This document shows positions 1 to 12,049 of a DNA stretch of 64,000 nucleotides, piece by piece. The position numbers were made by a program, and so were the translations under genes. Within the stretch, counting starts at the first letter, position 1; each line of letters begins with the position of its first letter. The notes under the pieces were generated by a model. The model did no database searches, was not told where the DNA came from, and worked only from the letters and a program-made list of their open reading frames with translations. The DNA is from Gnetum montanum (taxonomy: Eukaryota; Streptophyta; Gnetopsida; Gnetales; Gnetaceae), in NCBI GenBank assembly GCA_015680685.1, contig MNCI01000556.1, positions 734,648 through 798,647 on the forward strand, given 5' to 3'.

Positions 1-720
1 CTACCTTAATCCTTTCTTGTAAAATTTAGTGCTCTAACACAATGCCTTCTTAGACCATCAGATGACTCTTTTTCCAATTGATCCATAGATTTGTTTTAAC
101 ACATCTCTTTAGTACTTACTCAAGAAGGTCCAAGGCTTGCTAAAACATAGCTCCATAGGTGGAGAAGTCATCCATGAAGACTTCCATACCACTACTAATT
201 TGCTATTGAAAAATACTAAGGACCAAGTGTTGAAATGTTGCAAGGGCATTACATAGATCAAATGCCATCTTACAATATGTAAAAGTCCCCTAGGAACTTG
301 TGAATGTTGTCTTGGCCTAATGTTCTAGTGCAATTTGGATTTGGTTATAGCCACTGTAACCATCCAAGAAGCTATAATAGCAATGCCCAAATATGGTTTC
401 CAATACTTGATCCGCAAATGGTAATGGAAAATAATCTTTAAACATTGCCATATTCAATAATCTAAAATCAATGCAGACCCACCACTTGTCACCTTTCTTT
501 GGCATAATTACAAGTGGGCTAACCCACTCACTATCTGTAATGGGGTAGATAAACCTTGCCTTGAGGAGTTGCTCTATTTTTTCCATGATGATTTGCATTA
601 ATTTGGGATTTAGCTACCTCTATGGAAACCTTCTTGACTTCATGGCTAGGTTGTTTTAAATGAAATTTTTCCATATCCTTAGATTGATTCCTGTTAGCTC
701 AAACCAAACAAAGGCTATTG
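1..720 (-). pseudogene. A1 reverse transcriptase (degenerate)
   Basis: This encoded the polymerase domain of Pol, which copies the element RNA into DNA in the cytoplasmic particle. The clearest open stretch is 317-598, with ITDSEWVSPLVIMPKKG, WVCIDFRLLNMA, DYFPLPFADQVL and YYSFLDGYSGYNQI, the standard order of fingers and palm motifs in Ty3/gypsy RT. Below 317 the frame continues through stops into a TFTYCKMAFDLCNA-like block, then EVFMDDFSTYG (catalytic FMDD) and an EGIVLEH block near position 20. The N-terminal approach to RT is recognisable to about 720. Several in-frame stops make it non-functional. Confidence 0.85.
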
Positions 721-1300
721 GCCATTTGTTAGCCACATTTAATAGCTTTTCTTTTTGTTAAGGAGTAAATTTGGCATTGATTATGACCAATTTATCATTG
801 TATAAAAATACATATTCTGTGCTAGCTAGTAGAGTTTTCAGCTCTAGGGACTCCTGCTTGAAGTTATCAGGGATTTCTAACTCTCCCCAACAATTATCAT
901 CATCTTCATTATTAGAGAGTTGGTGATGAACTTACTTAATTTCATTCATGCTTTCAACATAATCACATGTTAGGCTTTTAGTTGGTTCCATGCATAATGT
1001 GCTGCTATTTGAGTTAGCTATTAGCCACTGGGTGCCCTCATATTTTGTGGTTGCTGTGTACAAACACCTTTAAATGTCTATTTCCTATGCACATTGATTG
1101 CATTTTTTGATGTATGTACTTTTGATGGACCAATTATTTTTCACAAAATTGCACCCATTATTACTATATGCAATGCATAGAATATGATTCTTCCCTAATT
1201 TTTCAAATTCATTTTCCTTGGAGATTTCCAAGAAGAGGTCCCTTATGCCCATACATGCATTGACCATGCTTAACCAAGCCCTTCACATAATGATGGTAAA
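720..1300 (-). other. A1 protease-RT linker, degenerate
   Basis: Decayed pol sequence lies between protease and RT. An open fragment at 1,085-1,267 (VNACMGIRDLFLEISKENEF) aligns with A2 at 37,740-38,000 (TIDACLGI and following residues), so this is a shared part of the family. No catalytic motif is visible. Confidence 0.6.
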
Positions 1301-1570
1301 GTCACCTTTGTAGTTGTCAACCCTGATCACCAGAAAATTAGCACAATAGGACCACCCACTTATTATGGTCATAATGTCCTCCACTAATCCTAAAGAAATA
1401 GTGATTGATTAATCTACCAATTCTATATGGATGTTTCTCTTCTTGAGAGGTGGTAGGTTCTAGGCCTTGTACATGTCATGGGAGATGAGATTGACATCAA
1501 AAGTAAAAAGAAGAGCCTTGTATGGCAGATCTCTAGTAATTTGTAGGTAAATAAGAGGAATTCCTAGGTT
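1300..1570 (-). pseudogene. A1 aspartic protease remnant
   Basis: Minus-strand translation gives a block reading DVNLISHDMYKA, then NLPPLKKRNIHIEL and SITISLGLVEDIMTI. It matches E4 protease at 63,830-64,000 (SRVNLIS, NLPQLKKSNIQLEL, SITIPLGLVEDV) nearly residue for residue. The catalytic Asp-Ser-Gly of E4 is replaced here by an FTF-like reading, so the active site is gone. The protease would have cut Gag-Pol inside the particle. Confidence 0.7.
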
Positions 1571-2560
1571 AGATATTTTCATGGAAATATTTCTAGCCTT
1601 GATTCAATTAGAAATAACATGAGTTAGCATCAGAGTGTGGATTTGAGGTAGTGTTTGGTTTCAAGGACACTCAAAGTTATTTGATGCAGAGGATGAGGGT
1701 ACTGGAGATGTAGGGAGATCAACCATACTAGGTTGTGAGGGTTGGAGAGGAATGTTGGATAAGAAGAAGGATATTTTTCTAGATCGACTATTTAAACCAC
1801 TCGGTTAGAAAGTTAGTTGTGAATGTATAGCCCTTGTATCATTTTTTTTGCTGCAACTGTAAAGGAATCTCATCTTACATGGATGGAGCAGGTGGTAACT
1901 GGGTTAAGGGTAGAGGTGTGTGTAAAGACAGATGTAGAGGATGGTATGGATATGGGTTTTCTCATCGAGTAGATGGTGAATGTGTTTAGTGGTACTTTGG
2001 AGGATATTAGTGATACTGAAATGAGGCATGAATTACAAAACGTCTTGGAGAGACAGGTTATTAAACATAATATCCAAATGGGTTTGGTTGCCTATAAGGA
2101 TACTATTACCTTGGAAGTGGCATTTTCCATGATTGTGATTGATGCTACTATTGGTATTGTTCATATGGTTATGATGGAGCTCCACTTGGGTAGTAAGCTT
2201 GTTATTGTTGGTGGAACTATCTTGAATTACCTTAAGGATAAGTTAATTGTCTAGGTGCCTGCCTACATACTAATCAAGGATTCAATGTGTACACCCTAGA
2301 CCCTTGTACATGTGATACTATAGGGAAAAATCCCTTAAATTTTTGTATTGACAGATTTTACAACTACTTTCAGCATTAGAGTTGATTTCTGCAACTTTCT
2401 CTATGGCAATAGCTTTGCCCTTACCTCTTTGGTAGGCATGTTCAGCTTCTTTTCATCTTCTGCAATTATGATCACTATTTTTGTCTTTATATTCTTCAAC
2501 AATATTTATAGTAATTTGGAATTTTTCATCCATAGAGTTCCATAATTTATCAACTTTTGC
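1570..2560 (-). other. A1 gag C-terminal / linker region, degenerate
   Basis: Low-complexity remnant on the minus strand, where E4 has a proline- and tyrosine-rich stretch between its zinc knuckle and protease. Stops occur in all frames. The plus-strand open frame at 1,973-2,254 is antisense to this region and I do not regard it as a gene. Confidence 0.5.
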
Positions 2561-3960
2561 AAAAATATGAGAAATAGATTTTTGAACAGGCAAGGCTTTC
2601 TTATTCACCACTTCATCAAGTGGTGACTCTTCCTTATCACAAAATTGGACCTCCCATTTCCTAATGGAAAGATCCCTATTATACTCTTCTATACTTTTCC
2701 TTTTCTACAACTCACCTTCTTCTTTTACTACCTATTCTATTAGCCTTTGGATTTGATGAGCTCTTAGTTTAGACAATCTTCCTTAGACATACACTCCAAG
2801 AGTTCTTCTAGTTTCTGCATTGAGCCCATCTATGATGTGGCAAAGTTATTTCTACTAAGAATAACCATGGCCAAAGCATTAGTTTAAGAGTGAATAGTAT
2901 CTACCCATGGTGGCATTCAAGGGTTCATATGTTCCTTGTTTCTAGCCTTGGATTTTCCTTCTTAGATTAAACACTCTAGAGTACATTTAATATTTGTCAT
3001 TAAATAGCTCTAACATGGTACTCCATCGGTGAATGTATTTTGGTTCTAAGGATCAGTACTAGCTCTTAGCTTTCTTAATGAGTGTCTTTTGGAAAATTTT
3101 GAGTTTTTGTTAGTCATTTTTAATGTCCTGTAATGCATAGGTATCGTGGAAAGCTTTTAAATGATTCTATAGATGATAATTATATCCCCCTTTAAATCGT
3201 GAAATATTATTCATGTCTAAGTGCTTGATCTGACTATCTTTCATATGCTTGGTTAGAATTATAACTACCTCTAGAATGTTAAGCATACTTCTAGTTGCCA
3301 ATAGAGAGGTTCATCATCAAGATTATGTTGGTGATGTTGATGATAGTTTCTATCACCTCTACGTTTTTTATGGCTTTGACGGTTATTATTATCTTGTTGA
3401 TTACCTTCATCACAATTATTTCAATGGTGGCTTCTATGAGAACTAGCAGATGAAGAGGAATATTCAGAATTGAATGAAGAGGTTGGTTGACCACCACTAG
3501 CACTATGGTGTCTTCCATCACTTTTTTACACTTTACAACCTCCATCCTGAGATCCCTTACCATTGTGATGTTTACCCAAGTCCCTACCTTGACTATCAAT
3601 TTGACTATAAACTTGATTTATGAATAGTAGATCGTAGGTTTAGGGCCACACTCACATTACCAATAACATGGGGTGGAGAATCTTCATGTTGAGAACCTTT
3701 AAAGGGAGGATCCTCATTGTCATCTTGATCTAGCAGGAACAAGGGATTAGTGAAATGTTTTCTCTTAATATCCTCATGGTGCTCCTCTTGATGTCAATCT
3801 TGATCATGTTGTTTTTTAGTGGAACAATATTCCTAAGTGTTATAACCATTCACAATGTATTCCTCATGAAGATTTGGAATGCCCAACTTCTTAAGAGTTT
3901 GAAACAACATCCTGGGTACAAATCAATCAAGGGGCAAGATGATGTTGCCCTCTATATCAT
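2560..3960 (-). pseudogene. A1 gag (degenerate)
   Basis: Remnant of the capsid-forming Gag protein. Around 3,000-3,220 the minus strand can be read as IPRFKGGYN, then HLKAFHDTYALQDI, LEPKYIHRWSTMLELF and NDKY. These are the conserved blocks of E4 Gag (IPRFEGGYN, HLQAFHDACALQNI, WSTMLELFNNKY). Stops and frameshifts are frequent. Upstream (3,290-3,700) is a charged, histidine-rich low-complexity part like the N-terminal half of E4 Gag. The open frames at 3,249-3,446 (plus) and 3,291-3,599 (minus) are shadows of this repeat-rich stretch. Confidence 0.7.
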
Positions 3961-4229
3961 GCCATTACAACTATTCATCCCAATGTAGGATGAAGGTGAA
4001 TCCCAATACATACTCATTTGGATAAGTATATATCACTTTGCACTCCTGTGGAACCGATGGTTAGACATCTTCACATTTGTGAGAAGAAGAAGAAATTTTG
4101 CAAAATGAAAAAAATTATTAGTGTGCTTAGTAGTTATATGTTGTGTAAAAGTGATGTTGACCTTGAGTTGGTCCAATGATATAAATAATATTTACTAATC
4201 CTAGATAGCACACATTTCAACAAACAAAT

Positions 4230-4247
4230 TCCTTGACAATGATGCCA
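4230..4247 (-). promoter_or_regulatory. A1 primer-binding site (tRNA-Asp type, decayed)
   Basis: On the minus strand this reads TGGCATCATTGTCAAGGA, one base inside the LTR end. It aligns without gaps to the E4 site TGGCGCCGTTGCCGGGGA, which is complementary to the 3' end of plant tRNA-Asp. All six differences are C-to-T or G-to-A transitions. It marks the start of minus-strand DNA synthesis and fixes the right LTR as the 5' LTR. Confidence 0.85.
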
Positions 4248-4248
4248 A

Positions 4249-5181
4249 TGATGAGTAGCAAGCCATCCCTACACCAAACCATACAAATCACAAGGTGTTC
4301 ACACATGATTTGGTTAAATTATGTGGACTTTATACTTTTTGGTACACTAGTCTTCTATGAAGTGAATCTTGCCCTAAGGTCATCCGTTATCTTCTTAATT
4401 ACACTTTTGAAGCATAATGGTATGGTTAAGAGTAATCAAGGCATATCATTTTTATCATTTTATGTTTTATGGTTTTGGGTGCTTGAAGAGAGAGAAAGAG
4501 ATAGAGTAATTTAATGACTAATCTAGATTAACTAACTAACTGGTCTCTAACTAATCCTAACATAAGCATCATTTTCCACTTTCTGTACATGTCTTAAACC
4601 CATGTATCCACTGCTAGGTTACCAAGCACTATGCTAATGGGTGCACCAAGCACTAACGCTACTGGGATTACTAAGCAAATACATGTTATGCTTGAAGTGA
4701 TCATACTTATGTATTTAATCTATCTATCTTATCTCGCTTAATTATTTTAATTAGCTTAATTACTAAAAAATATTAAATAACTAATTGAAAACATCAAATG
4801 CATGTATGAAATATTTAATTTGTCCCAAAATGCTGCAAGGTTTATCAAAAAGCTAATCTTTATTGCCACACACACTATCATGATTAGGTATAACAATGCT
4901 CGAATAAAGATCTCTGTATACTTAATGACTCCTTCTGCAGGCACTTGAAAAAATCTTCTAACTCTCAAATGGAAAAATTGTAGGATCTCTACTACTACTA
5001 TGACAAGACATGCCATAAATGTAGCTGATGAGCTCATATTTATAGGCAAAGGTAGATCTTGCATCGATAGGGCCTCATCAATGCATCATTGCATGCATTG
5101 ACAGGGCCTCATTGACAAGGCCTAGTTGACGAGGCCACATTGATGAGGCGTCGTCGATGCAACCAAAAATGCAACTCATGA
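4249..5181 (-). repeat. A1 5' LTR
   Basis: The plus strand starts TGATGAGT and ends ACTCATGA, a nearly perfect terminal inverted repeat shared by all Athila LTRs in this window (TGATGAG...ACTCATCA). The length is 933 bp. It contains a minus-strand CTATAAATA box at 5,037-5,045 and, just upstream of it in transcription terms, four tandem 14-bp units at 5,098-5,153. Internal phrases such as GGATTACCAAGC and GAATAAAGATC recur in the A2 LTRs and, inverted, in E3 and E4. Confidence 0.85.
5037..5045 (-). promoter_or_regulatory. A1 LTR TATA box
   Basis: CTATAAATA read on the minus strand, at the same place relative to the U3 tandem repeats as in the A2 LTRs. It would position the start of the element's genomic RNA. 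Confidence 0.65.
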
Positions 5182-8100
5182 GATATGATTATCAACTAAA
5201 GTTGTGTCTCTTGTTTTCTATGCCTTAAAGGAAAGACACTATAGTAGTTTTACATACATAACTTACACACTCTTCATAGTTGATGTATAGATCATAATCA
5301 TGGACTATGCAACTCACAATTATTTACTATGATCTTCATTTCCTTTCTTACCTTTATTATTACATTAAATATATGATTCTATAGCTTCCATTGTCTATGT
5401 ACAAGGTTAGATAATGTCATGAGATTTACATATTTTTTTATTTGTCTAATATATTCACAATTTTATACATAGTTATACTACTATTTGTGGATTACTATAA
5501 GTTACATTTTTTCTAGTTTATTATAATCACATTGATATAAAATTTTATCATTACAATTTACATGTTCATGTTATTTATTAATATTTTAATTTTTAAACTT
5601 ATTTATCCTTAACTTAGGGATCTTAAATTTTTAATACATGGTACATATTACTTCATTTTCTAATTTTAATTGAAAGGTTGTGTGATCTCATTTTTACTTT
5701 GCTAATTAGTACTCATGAATGTTGGAATTATGTATATGTTAGGTTTTATCATATTTATCATCTCTAATGTTTTGTGAGTGAATTGAAGATTTTTTAGTAT
5801 TTGTGTCTGACTTTCTAATCCTTCTATAATTTTCTTCATAAGTTTCTAAGCTTATTTTGAATTTATTATTAAATTAATATTCTTAGTACCCCATTTTTGT
5901 ATCCATAATTTTCCTTCATGGCATCATCCTTGTTATTGAGATTTTAGAATAATCTCTGCTAAGATCTTATTACTATTTTTGTTATTCAAACAAAATATTA
6001 AGAATTGATACATTGTTTTAGCTTTTAATGATAATAAATAAGCTTTTTTAAAAAAGTATTGCATTAGAACTTGAGGTTTCACCTTGCATTCTTCTAATAA
6101 GAACTATTTTTGAAGTATTTCAATTTTCTTTCATAATTTCTAATCAAGACTTGAATCCCATACTACACATCCATAAAATGTTGTAGGTTATATAATTTTT
6201 TGAAAAATATTATTTTGAATTATCCAAATTTAAATATTTGATTGATGTATTTGTTTTTAATTATAAAATGTAAATTAATTCTTCCTTATTTGGGCATGCT
6301 TAAATTTGAATATATGATATCATAGAGGTGAAAGCTAAGTATTAACTTGCTTTGAATAATTGAATCATAGGTCTTACATAATTTGATGAAATTAAAACTA
6401 AAATTTTTTTATTGATAAAATATTTAAAATTTAATAAGTTATTTTAGATTCATTAGATGATTTTGAGTAGAATTCCACCATCTAAATATTGCTTAAAAAT
6501 ATTACATATCTTATTTTCTTTAGCTTATATTTAAAGTATAGATTCTACATTAGTGTCTAAAATATTTTTGAAAATATTACTAATTAAAATTATTTTATAA
6601 TTATATAGGTAGATGTAAAACCCTAAAAATAATATTGATAACAAGTAAAAAGCAACATTCAAAATATATCATATGCTTAATATTAAGTAAAAAACATTAA
6701 AAATAATATAGAAAAGAAAATTTTTTAATATTAGGATTGTCTACATATATCCATACCTTTATAATTATAAATTTTTTAAGAAAATCATAGAGAGAAAAAT
6801 TAATTATTATTAGGGAGCCTGACCCTCCTAAATTGACAATATTTACATTTAACATATGTGCTTGAACTTAAAATAACAAAAGAACTTAATGCCAACATAT
6901 TCTACATTCTTAGCACTTATATCAGAGTTTATTTTAATGCCTCTCTATATGATAATTATAATACACTAGGATTTAAATTAGTACAAATTAAGATCACAAT
7001 TATAAACTTTAAGATAACTATGCTTCATAATCTTTCTATAGTTGTAAGTGTTGTAAGTCTTAGTAGTTACTTATGAATCCTCTTACGATAAAGAAAGTTA
7101 TGTTGATTTAGTTCATAATTTTATGACATTTATATTAGTAGTTGTGGCATCATCTTGTGTCACGGGCTTATGGAACACTTACGATGCTCATTGGTATTAC
7201 TATCCTTAGTCTTACATAGGCTAGACCACTCTCAACCCCTTTAGTAATCCACCACTTAGTTAGTTCAGCTATTCTATGATAATTAATGGACCACTACCTC
7301 AACCTAGCATTTCCTTCTCTCCTTCTTTCCTTTGTAGCCTATGTAGATATTTCTCTAGTAACATCTTAATTTAGCTTAATATATAGAATTTCTTTAATCT
7401 TTTCTATGATGCACTATTTTACCTTTTTATTGTGGGTATATCCAAGACACAACTTCTCTTCAATTCTTAAGTGCCACTTGGTAGGACTAGGAATTTATTT
7501 CTTTTTTTCTATCTTATGTGGTCTTTATAAATCATCACTTTTGTAATATTCTAGCTTATGAATGCATTCTATTGTTTCTTAGATGTTATCTCATTTTTTC
7601 TAGTGAATCATACATTATATGTTCTTATTCATTTTCATACTTATAATGACTAGACTTGGATTCCTTTATATTTCATAAATAGTTGTGTTTCTTTAGTAAA
7701 CTATCATGAATAGTTATAACTATGATGCATTAATTTAATAAACTAATGATTGTATGTTATATTAAAGAGAATATTTTAACACTTCAAGATTTAATTTCTT
7801 AACTCAGTCTTTCATGTATGCAAATTTAAGAGTGATTAAAATATCTTCTTATTTTAGAAAATTTATACTCAATAATTTCTTTCTCTCCTTTGGTTTTGAA
7901 TTTGAAAACATGATGGAAATATTTAATTAGTTACAATTTTCTTTTCTCCTCTTTACTTGTAATATGTTTAGTCTATTCTTCAATTCTTTACTTCATAATA
8001 TCTTATTATGATTACCTGATTACCTAGAACCATATCAAAAGATTAAAATAGTTTTGAGATGCATTAAGATGTTATCTTTCTTATTTACCTTCAAATTTGT

Positions 8101-8600
8101 ACCATCAAAGTGCAAGAAATAAAATCTAAGTGATGTTACCATCTAAGTTTTCCAAATGAGGGTACGAACCTCTTCATATATAACCATGATAAGGATCTTT
8201 TTTACCATGATAACATCATATCACATTTTAATTTTGGAAGCTTGAAGTCTTCATATTATACTATGCTCATCTTTCTTTCTTTTTCAATGTGTGGTATAAA
8301 TCTTTATTTATTCATTGTACTTAGTAATCCTCATTTATTATTTATTATTATCGGGTTAGGTCTTTTATTCAAATTATCTTATGGTGGAACCTATGGTTGT
8401 TTATCATAAATCACATAATACTTAAGAATAAAGTTACTCTTTTAACATTTTCTATGATAAATCTTAGTTGAAAAGTTCTTTCCCAGAAAATCATGTCAAA
8501 AAATTTCATGAAATGCGATCATGACTGATATTATCCTAGAGTTTAAAGATATCTTGTCATATCATGTTCTCATTTTAATAATTGATCAATTTTTAATAGG
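5182..8600. other. AT-rich region, no recognised gene
   Basis: About 3.4 kb of very AT-rich sequence outside A1. I see no supported ORF; the longest open frame (6,858-7,076) has AT-driven composition and no motif. The stretch 7,156-7,450 begins TGTCACGGGC and is less AT-rich with a pyrimidine-rich 3' part. It could be an old LTR fragment, but no partner copy exists here to confirm it. Most likely this is ancient, fully decayed transposon DNA. Confidence 0.4.
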
Positions 8601-9329
8601 TTTTACTTTGCATCTTTTCATTCTTTATTAGATACAAGGTACCAACTTTCTATTTTTGGAATGAAACTGTTGAATGGCATATTTTTCGTAGACTCATTTT
8701 TATTTTATGTTTTAATCAACTTTTCTTTCTGTAAGTTAGAATAGATGTGATGCCTTTCTTAGTGTGTGCATCACCATGTAGGAAAATGATGTAGATTAGT
8801 GTCATTGAGTACAAATTGCAATGGTAAGTTCATACCAATGTTGTTAGTATTTTGCTTATTCTTGTTTTTATTAACTTATCATTTTTCTCAACTAATGATT
8901 CTCTTAATATTCTTCATATTTAAGTTCTATTTTCCAACATAATTTATCTATGATTATTTCTTGAAACATTACCTCCTTTAATATTACCCTTTCATGTTGA
9001 ATTTATAGAGGTATTTTACAAATATTTCATTGTAAAGATCTTTGTTGTTCTCTTCAGTTCTTTCCATAGTTCCTCCAAAATTATTTAAATTTATCTTCTT
9101 AATATCTTTTTTCAACTTCTTCTTTGTTTCTCTTTACCCTTTGTAAGCTTCTAATGAACTTAGTTTATTTGGTTGAAGTTCTTTATGATGTCTAATATCC
9201 TGATATTATTGTCTTTTAATTTTTCTTTAAATCATTATAGGCTCTAATACTATGTTATAGTTTAGTTTTATACTTTTTCAATTCACTTAAGGACTCTAAT
9301 CTAACATAATGTAAATGAGGAGGATATAA
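8600..9329 (-). mobile_element. D: possible remnant of an older LTR element (5' end)
   Basis: At 9,240-9,252 the minus strand reads TAGTATTAGAGCC, two transitions from the common plant retrotransposon PBS TGGTATCAGAGCC (tRNA-iMet). It is followed on the plus strand at 9,253 by TG, a possible LTR edge. Minus-strand translation just inside the PBS gives a lysine-rich helical stretch (KDNNIRILDIIKNFNQIN) that could be a gag N-terminus. If so, only about 77 bp of its LTR precedes the chromovirus insertion near 9,330, and the rest would lie beyond the window. This is weak evidence from one short motif and composition. Confidence 0.3.
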
Positions 9330-10162
9330 TAATGAGGATGTCAACCTTTCTTTTGAAGTTATTCTTATTCTTAATGTATCCTAGAAATAGTAGGATATGT
9401 ATTTTTATGTTTGTAAGTCTTTTTGGAATTATTTGTATGTTTTCTTCAATTGAACAGGAAACTACAAGCTTACTATGGATTTTAGTTAGTTGTAGTTTAT
9501 TGTTGTGATCTCAAACCTACTATAGTATGTCTTATTTATCAAATATGAATGTTTTATAGCTTGGAAAACGAGTTGTAAGCCCATTATGAGTTGTACTTAG
9601 ATCATAATCTGAGGCTATAAGCCATAACTAGTTGCAATTTGAAGAAAATAGAGATAAGAAATATTCTAGTTTTACTAGAGCAATAGGGTGTGAGTCATAG
9701 TCTAGTCACAAGATGACTATTGTAAGGTGTTGTGAGTCATAGGCATATTCAATTTGCATAAAATTCATATCTTCAAAAAGGTGGAATTTCAAATGAAAAT
9801 ATCAACAATTAGAAGAGTCCAAGGATCATTCTAAATGTTATAAAAGAATGAAAATGTCCTAAAGGAAGATTCTTAAAATCAATTGGCATAGAGAGAGATT
9901 GAGAGTATGTGAGAGAGTATTTTTCTTAAGCAATTGAGTAATGAGTTCATCCTCTTGATGATCCTTGTATTATGAGAGGGAAATTATGGTTTGACTAATT
10001 GATTATTTATCATTGGGAGTATGTTGCATGCATTTTTACATTTTATACATTTACTTTTAAGCAAATATAAAGTTATCTTTCTTTTTCTTGTTTAATAAAG
10101 GATTAGTTTTGAAACTTTCACTATGAGTCAGTTTGGATTGTGGAATCGAATGGAGCTCCTCA
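9330..10162 (+). repeat. C 5' LTR (approximate ends)
   Basis: The first 320 bp align with 58,005-58,326: both contain TTCTTATTCTT, ATGTATCCTAG, TAGGATATGTAT and AAATATGA in the same order, diverged. The left edge (TAATGAGG, aligned with TGATGAAG at 58,005) is uncertain by several bases because the sequence before each copy is similar too. The right edge is set just before the PBS-like motif at 10,169. Confidence 0.6.
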
Positions 10163-10168
10163 TTAGAT

Positions 10169-10180
10169 TGGTATTTGAGG
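10169..10180 (+). promoter_or_regulatory. C primer-binding site candidate (tRNA-Met type)
   Basis: TGGTATTTGAGG resembles TGGTATCAGAGC, the PBS usual for chromoviruses, with three differences. Its place between the LTR end and the gag start supports the call; the match alone would be weak. Confidence 0.45.
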
Positions 10181-10522
10181 GTTGGTATTGAAGAGAATTT
10201 AATTCAAGTGGAGAATCCTCATGTTAATCACAAGGAATGACTTCCCTAAATAATTATTTTGGTTTGTAGTTTCCATTATTGTTATTTCCATACTTAGGAT
10301 TTTCAAAACTCCTATGATCATCAAGTTGATCATTTGATTGGATTATTGAGAAATAATCTTGAATTGTAACACTCTTTTTCTTGAAATAGATAGAGCTTGA
10401 ATCTTTTAACCTTATTTTTACTATGATTTGAGTATTTCTTGCTTGTTTACATTTAAATACTCTTAATCTTTCACATTTTCTAGTAGATCTTTATGAATTT
10501 TATCTTTTAAGCCATTTCTATT

Positions 10523-10994
10523 ATGGAACCAAAGAATGAAATAATCCAGGCTTTAGGTAAAGACATGAAAAAATGCTTTCAAGTACATTGTTAATAAACT
10601 AAAAAAGCTAGAAAAAATTAAAGAACTTCGTACACCAAAGATATTAAGGAAATATAATAACTTAATAGTATCTTCATTAATTACTTCTTCAAAATATTCA
10701 TCCATGTATTCTTTTGAAGATGATATTTCTTTTAAGAGTGAAGACTTTAGAAAGAATGAGGAATAAGAAAATGATGTTATTCATGTTTCAAGTTCTAGGA
10801 ATAAGTCTCAAGGATTTAAATTTTTAAGAAAGAGAAGGAAGGAACTTTCTCAAATCCTTAAGGAGATCTAAGTGAAGGAATGAGCTCACTCTTACTAAAG
10901 AATTTAGACATGCTTCTAGATTACCTCATGTTGAAGTAAGGACCTTCAATAGAATAGAAGGTATTAAATCTTTTATTTCTTGGCTCAAAATGTT
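10523..10994 (+). pseudogene. C gag, 5' part
   Basis: The ATG at 10,523 opens MEPKNEIIQALGKDMKKC. After stops, the frame at 10,935-10,994 reads FNRIEGIKSFISWLKMF, typical of a plant chromovirus capsid N-terminus just before the conserved tryptophan block. It ends at the A2 insertion and continues at 53,874. Confidence 0.6.
10990..10994. repeat. A2 target-site duplication, left copy (ATGTT)
   Basis: ATGTT directly precedes the A2 left LTR. The identical 5-mer directly follows the A2 right LTR at 53,869-53,873. Five bp is the usual size for Ty3/gypsy integration. Confidence 0.85.
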
Positions 10995-11863
10995 TGATGA
11001 GTGGTGAGTAGACCCTATGCCCAACCATATGAATCACAAGTGTTTATGTACAATCTACTCGAATTCCAAGGACTTTTAGGTTTCTACATACGCTAGTTTA
11101 GGAGGTGAATCAATTGTCAAAATCATTGTCTTCCTAGTTACACTTGTGAGTGCAAGGGTATGATTAAGTATAACTGAGGCATATGATTTTTATCATTTTA
11201 TGTTCTAAGTTTCCTAACAATGAAGAATAAAGAATAAGGTAATTAATTACAATTAATCTAACTAGCTAACACTTAACTAATCCTAACATAAGCATCCATT
11301 TCCACTTGCTGTACACATCCTGAACACATATAATGCTACTAGGTTACCAAATCTTAAGTGTTTATGGGATTACCAAGCATTACATGTATGCTCAAAGTGA
11401 TTGTAGTTATGTTTACTATTTAATTTATCCTAATTAATTATTAATTACTTAAAACATTAAAGGATATTACTTAAAATATTAAATTCTTAATGAAATAATT
11501 AATCTAGTCCAAGTGCGACAAGGTTTGTTTAGAAAGCTCACCTTTTTTGACACACACACTGAAGTGCTCAAGTACAACAATGCTCAAATAAAGATCCATA
11601 CACTATTTGACTCCTATTGTGGACACTTAGACAATATTGGAACTTTCAAATGAGAAAACTACAATAACTTCACCACAACTATAAAATCTAATGTCATAAA
11701 TGTGGTGGAAAGCACATATTTATAGATAAAAATGAGGTGCCCCATTGATAGGTACACATTAATGGGTCAAACCCTATGTCGATGGGATCATGTCAACAAG
11801 ATCCCATTAATGAGGCTGCATCAATGGAATCCTGTTGACGTGAGCAAATTATGTAACTCATCA
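10995..11863 (-). repeat. A2 3' LTR
   Basis: 869 bp, starting TGATGAGT and ending ACTCATCA on the plus strand. It includes the same duplicated TGATGAG/TGGTGAG start as the partner LTR at 52,987. A minus-strand TATA element (CTATAAATA, near 11,716-11,724) and 14-bp tandem units (11,779-11,848) are present. It is the downstream LTR because integrase and the extra ORF lie to its right on the minus strand. Confidence 0.9.
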
Positions 11864-12049
11864 TAGCCCCATGATTGAATGAAAACATTTCCTCAAGTTT
11901 TCTACAAAATTTGGGAAGGTACGGAATTATTGACATAGAAAATAAACACACAAACAACACAACAAAATTTTGGTGTTTAGGACAATAATATTGAACACTA
12001 GCATAAAACTGACAAGTACAATTCCTTAGATGGAATGAAGACATTAGAG

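Larger units (their letters stand above)
1..5181 (-). mobile_element. A1: 5' half of an old Athila-type Ty3/gypsy element
   Basis: This element reads on the minus strand: 5' LTR (4,249-5,181), PBS, gag, protease, then reverse transcriptase running off position 1. Athila assignment rests on a tRNA-Asp type PBS, an RT of the MEVFMDDFS...GIVLxH type, and gag blocks shared with E4 (60,012 onward). Every domain has several stops and frameshifts, so it is a dead copy. Integrase, any extra 3' ORF and the other LTR lie outside the window, so no target-site duplication can be checked. It is the same family as A2 but a separate insertion. Confidence 0.85.

Noticed and set aside
3291-3599. 102-codon minus-strand open frame
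   Set aside because: Shadow frame over the low-complexity part of decayed A1 gag; the residues do not align with any Gag block.
1-5181. Idea that A1 and A2 are one element
   Set aside because: Each has its own 5' LTR and PBS, and A2 is closed by a perfect TSD at both ends.
7156-7450. Possible LTR starting TGTCACGGGC
   Set aside because: No second copy, PBS, polypurine tract or flanking duplication was found, so I mention it only within the AT-rich region entry.
11793-12044. 83-codon minus-strand open frame MSSFHLRNC...
   Set aside because: It spans the end of the A2 3' LTR and the tail of the extra ORF region; no homology or signal seen.
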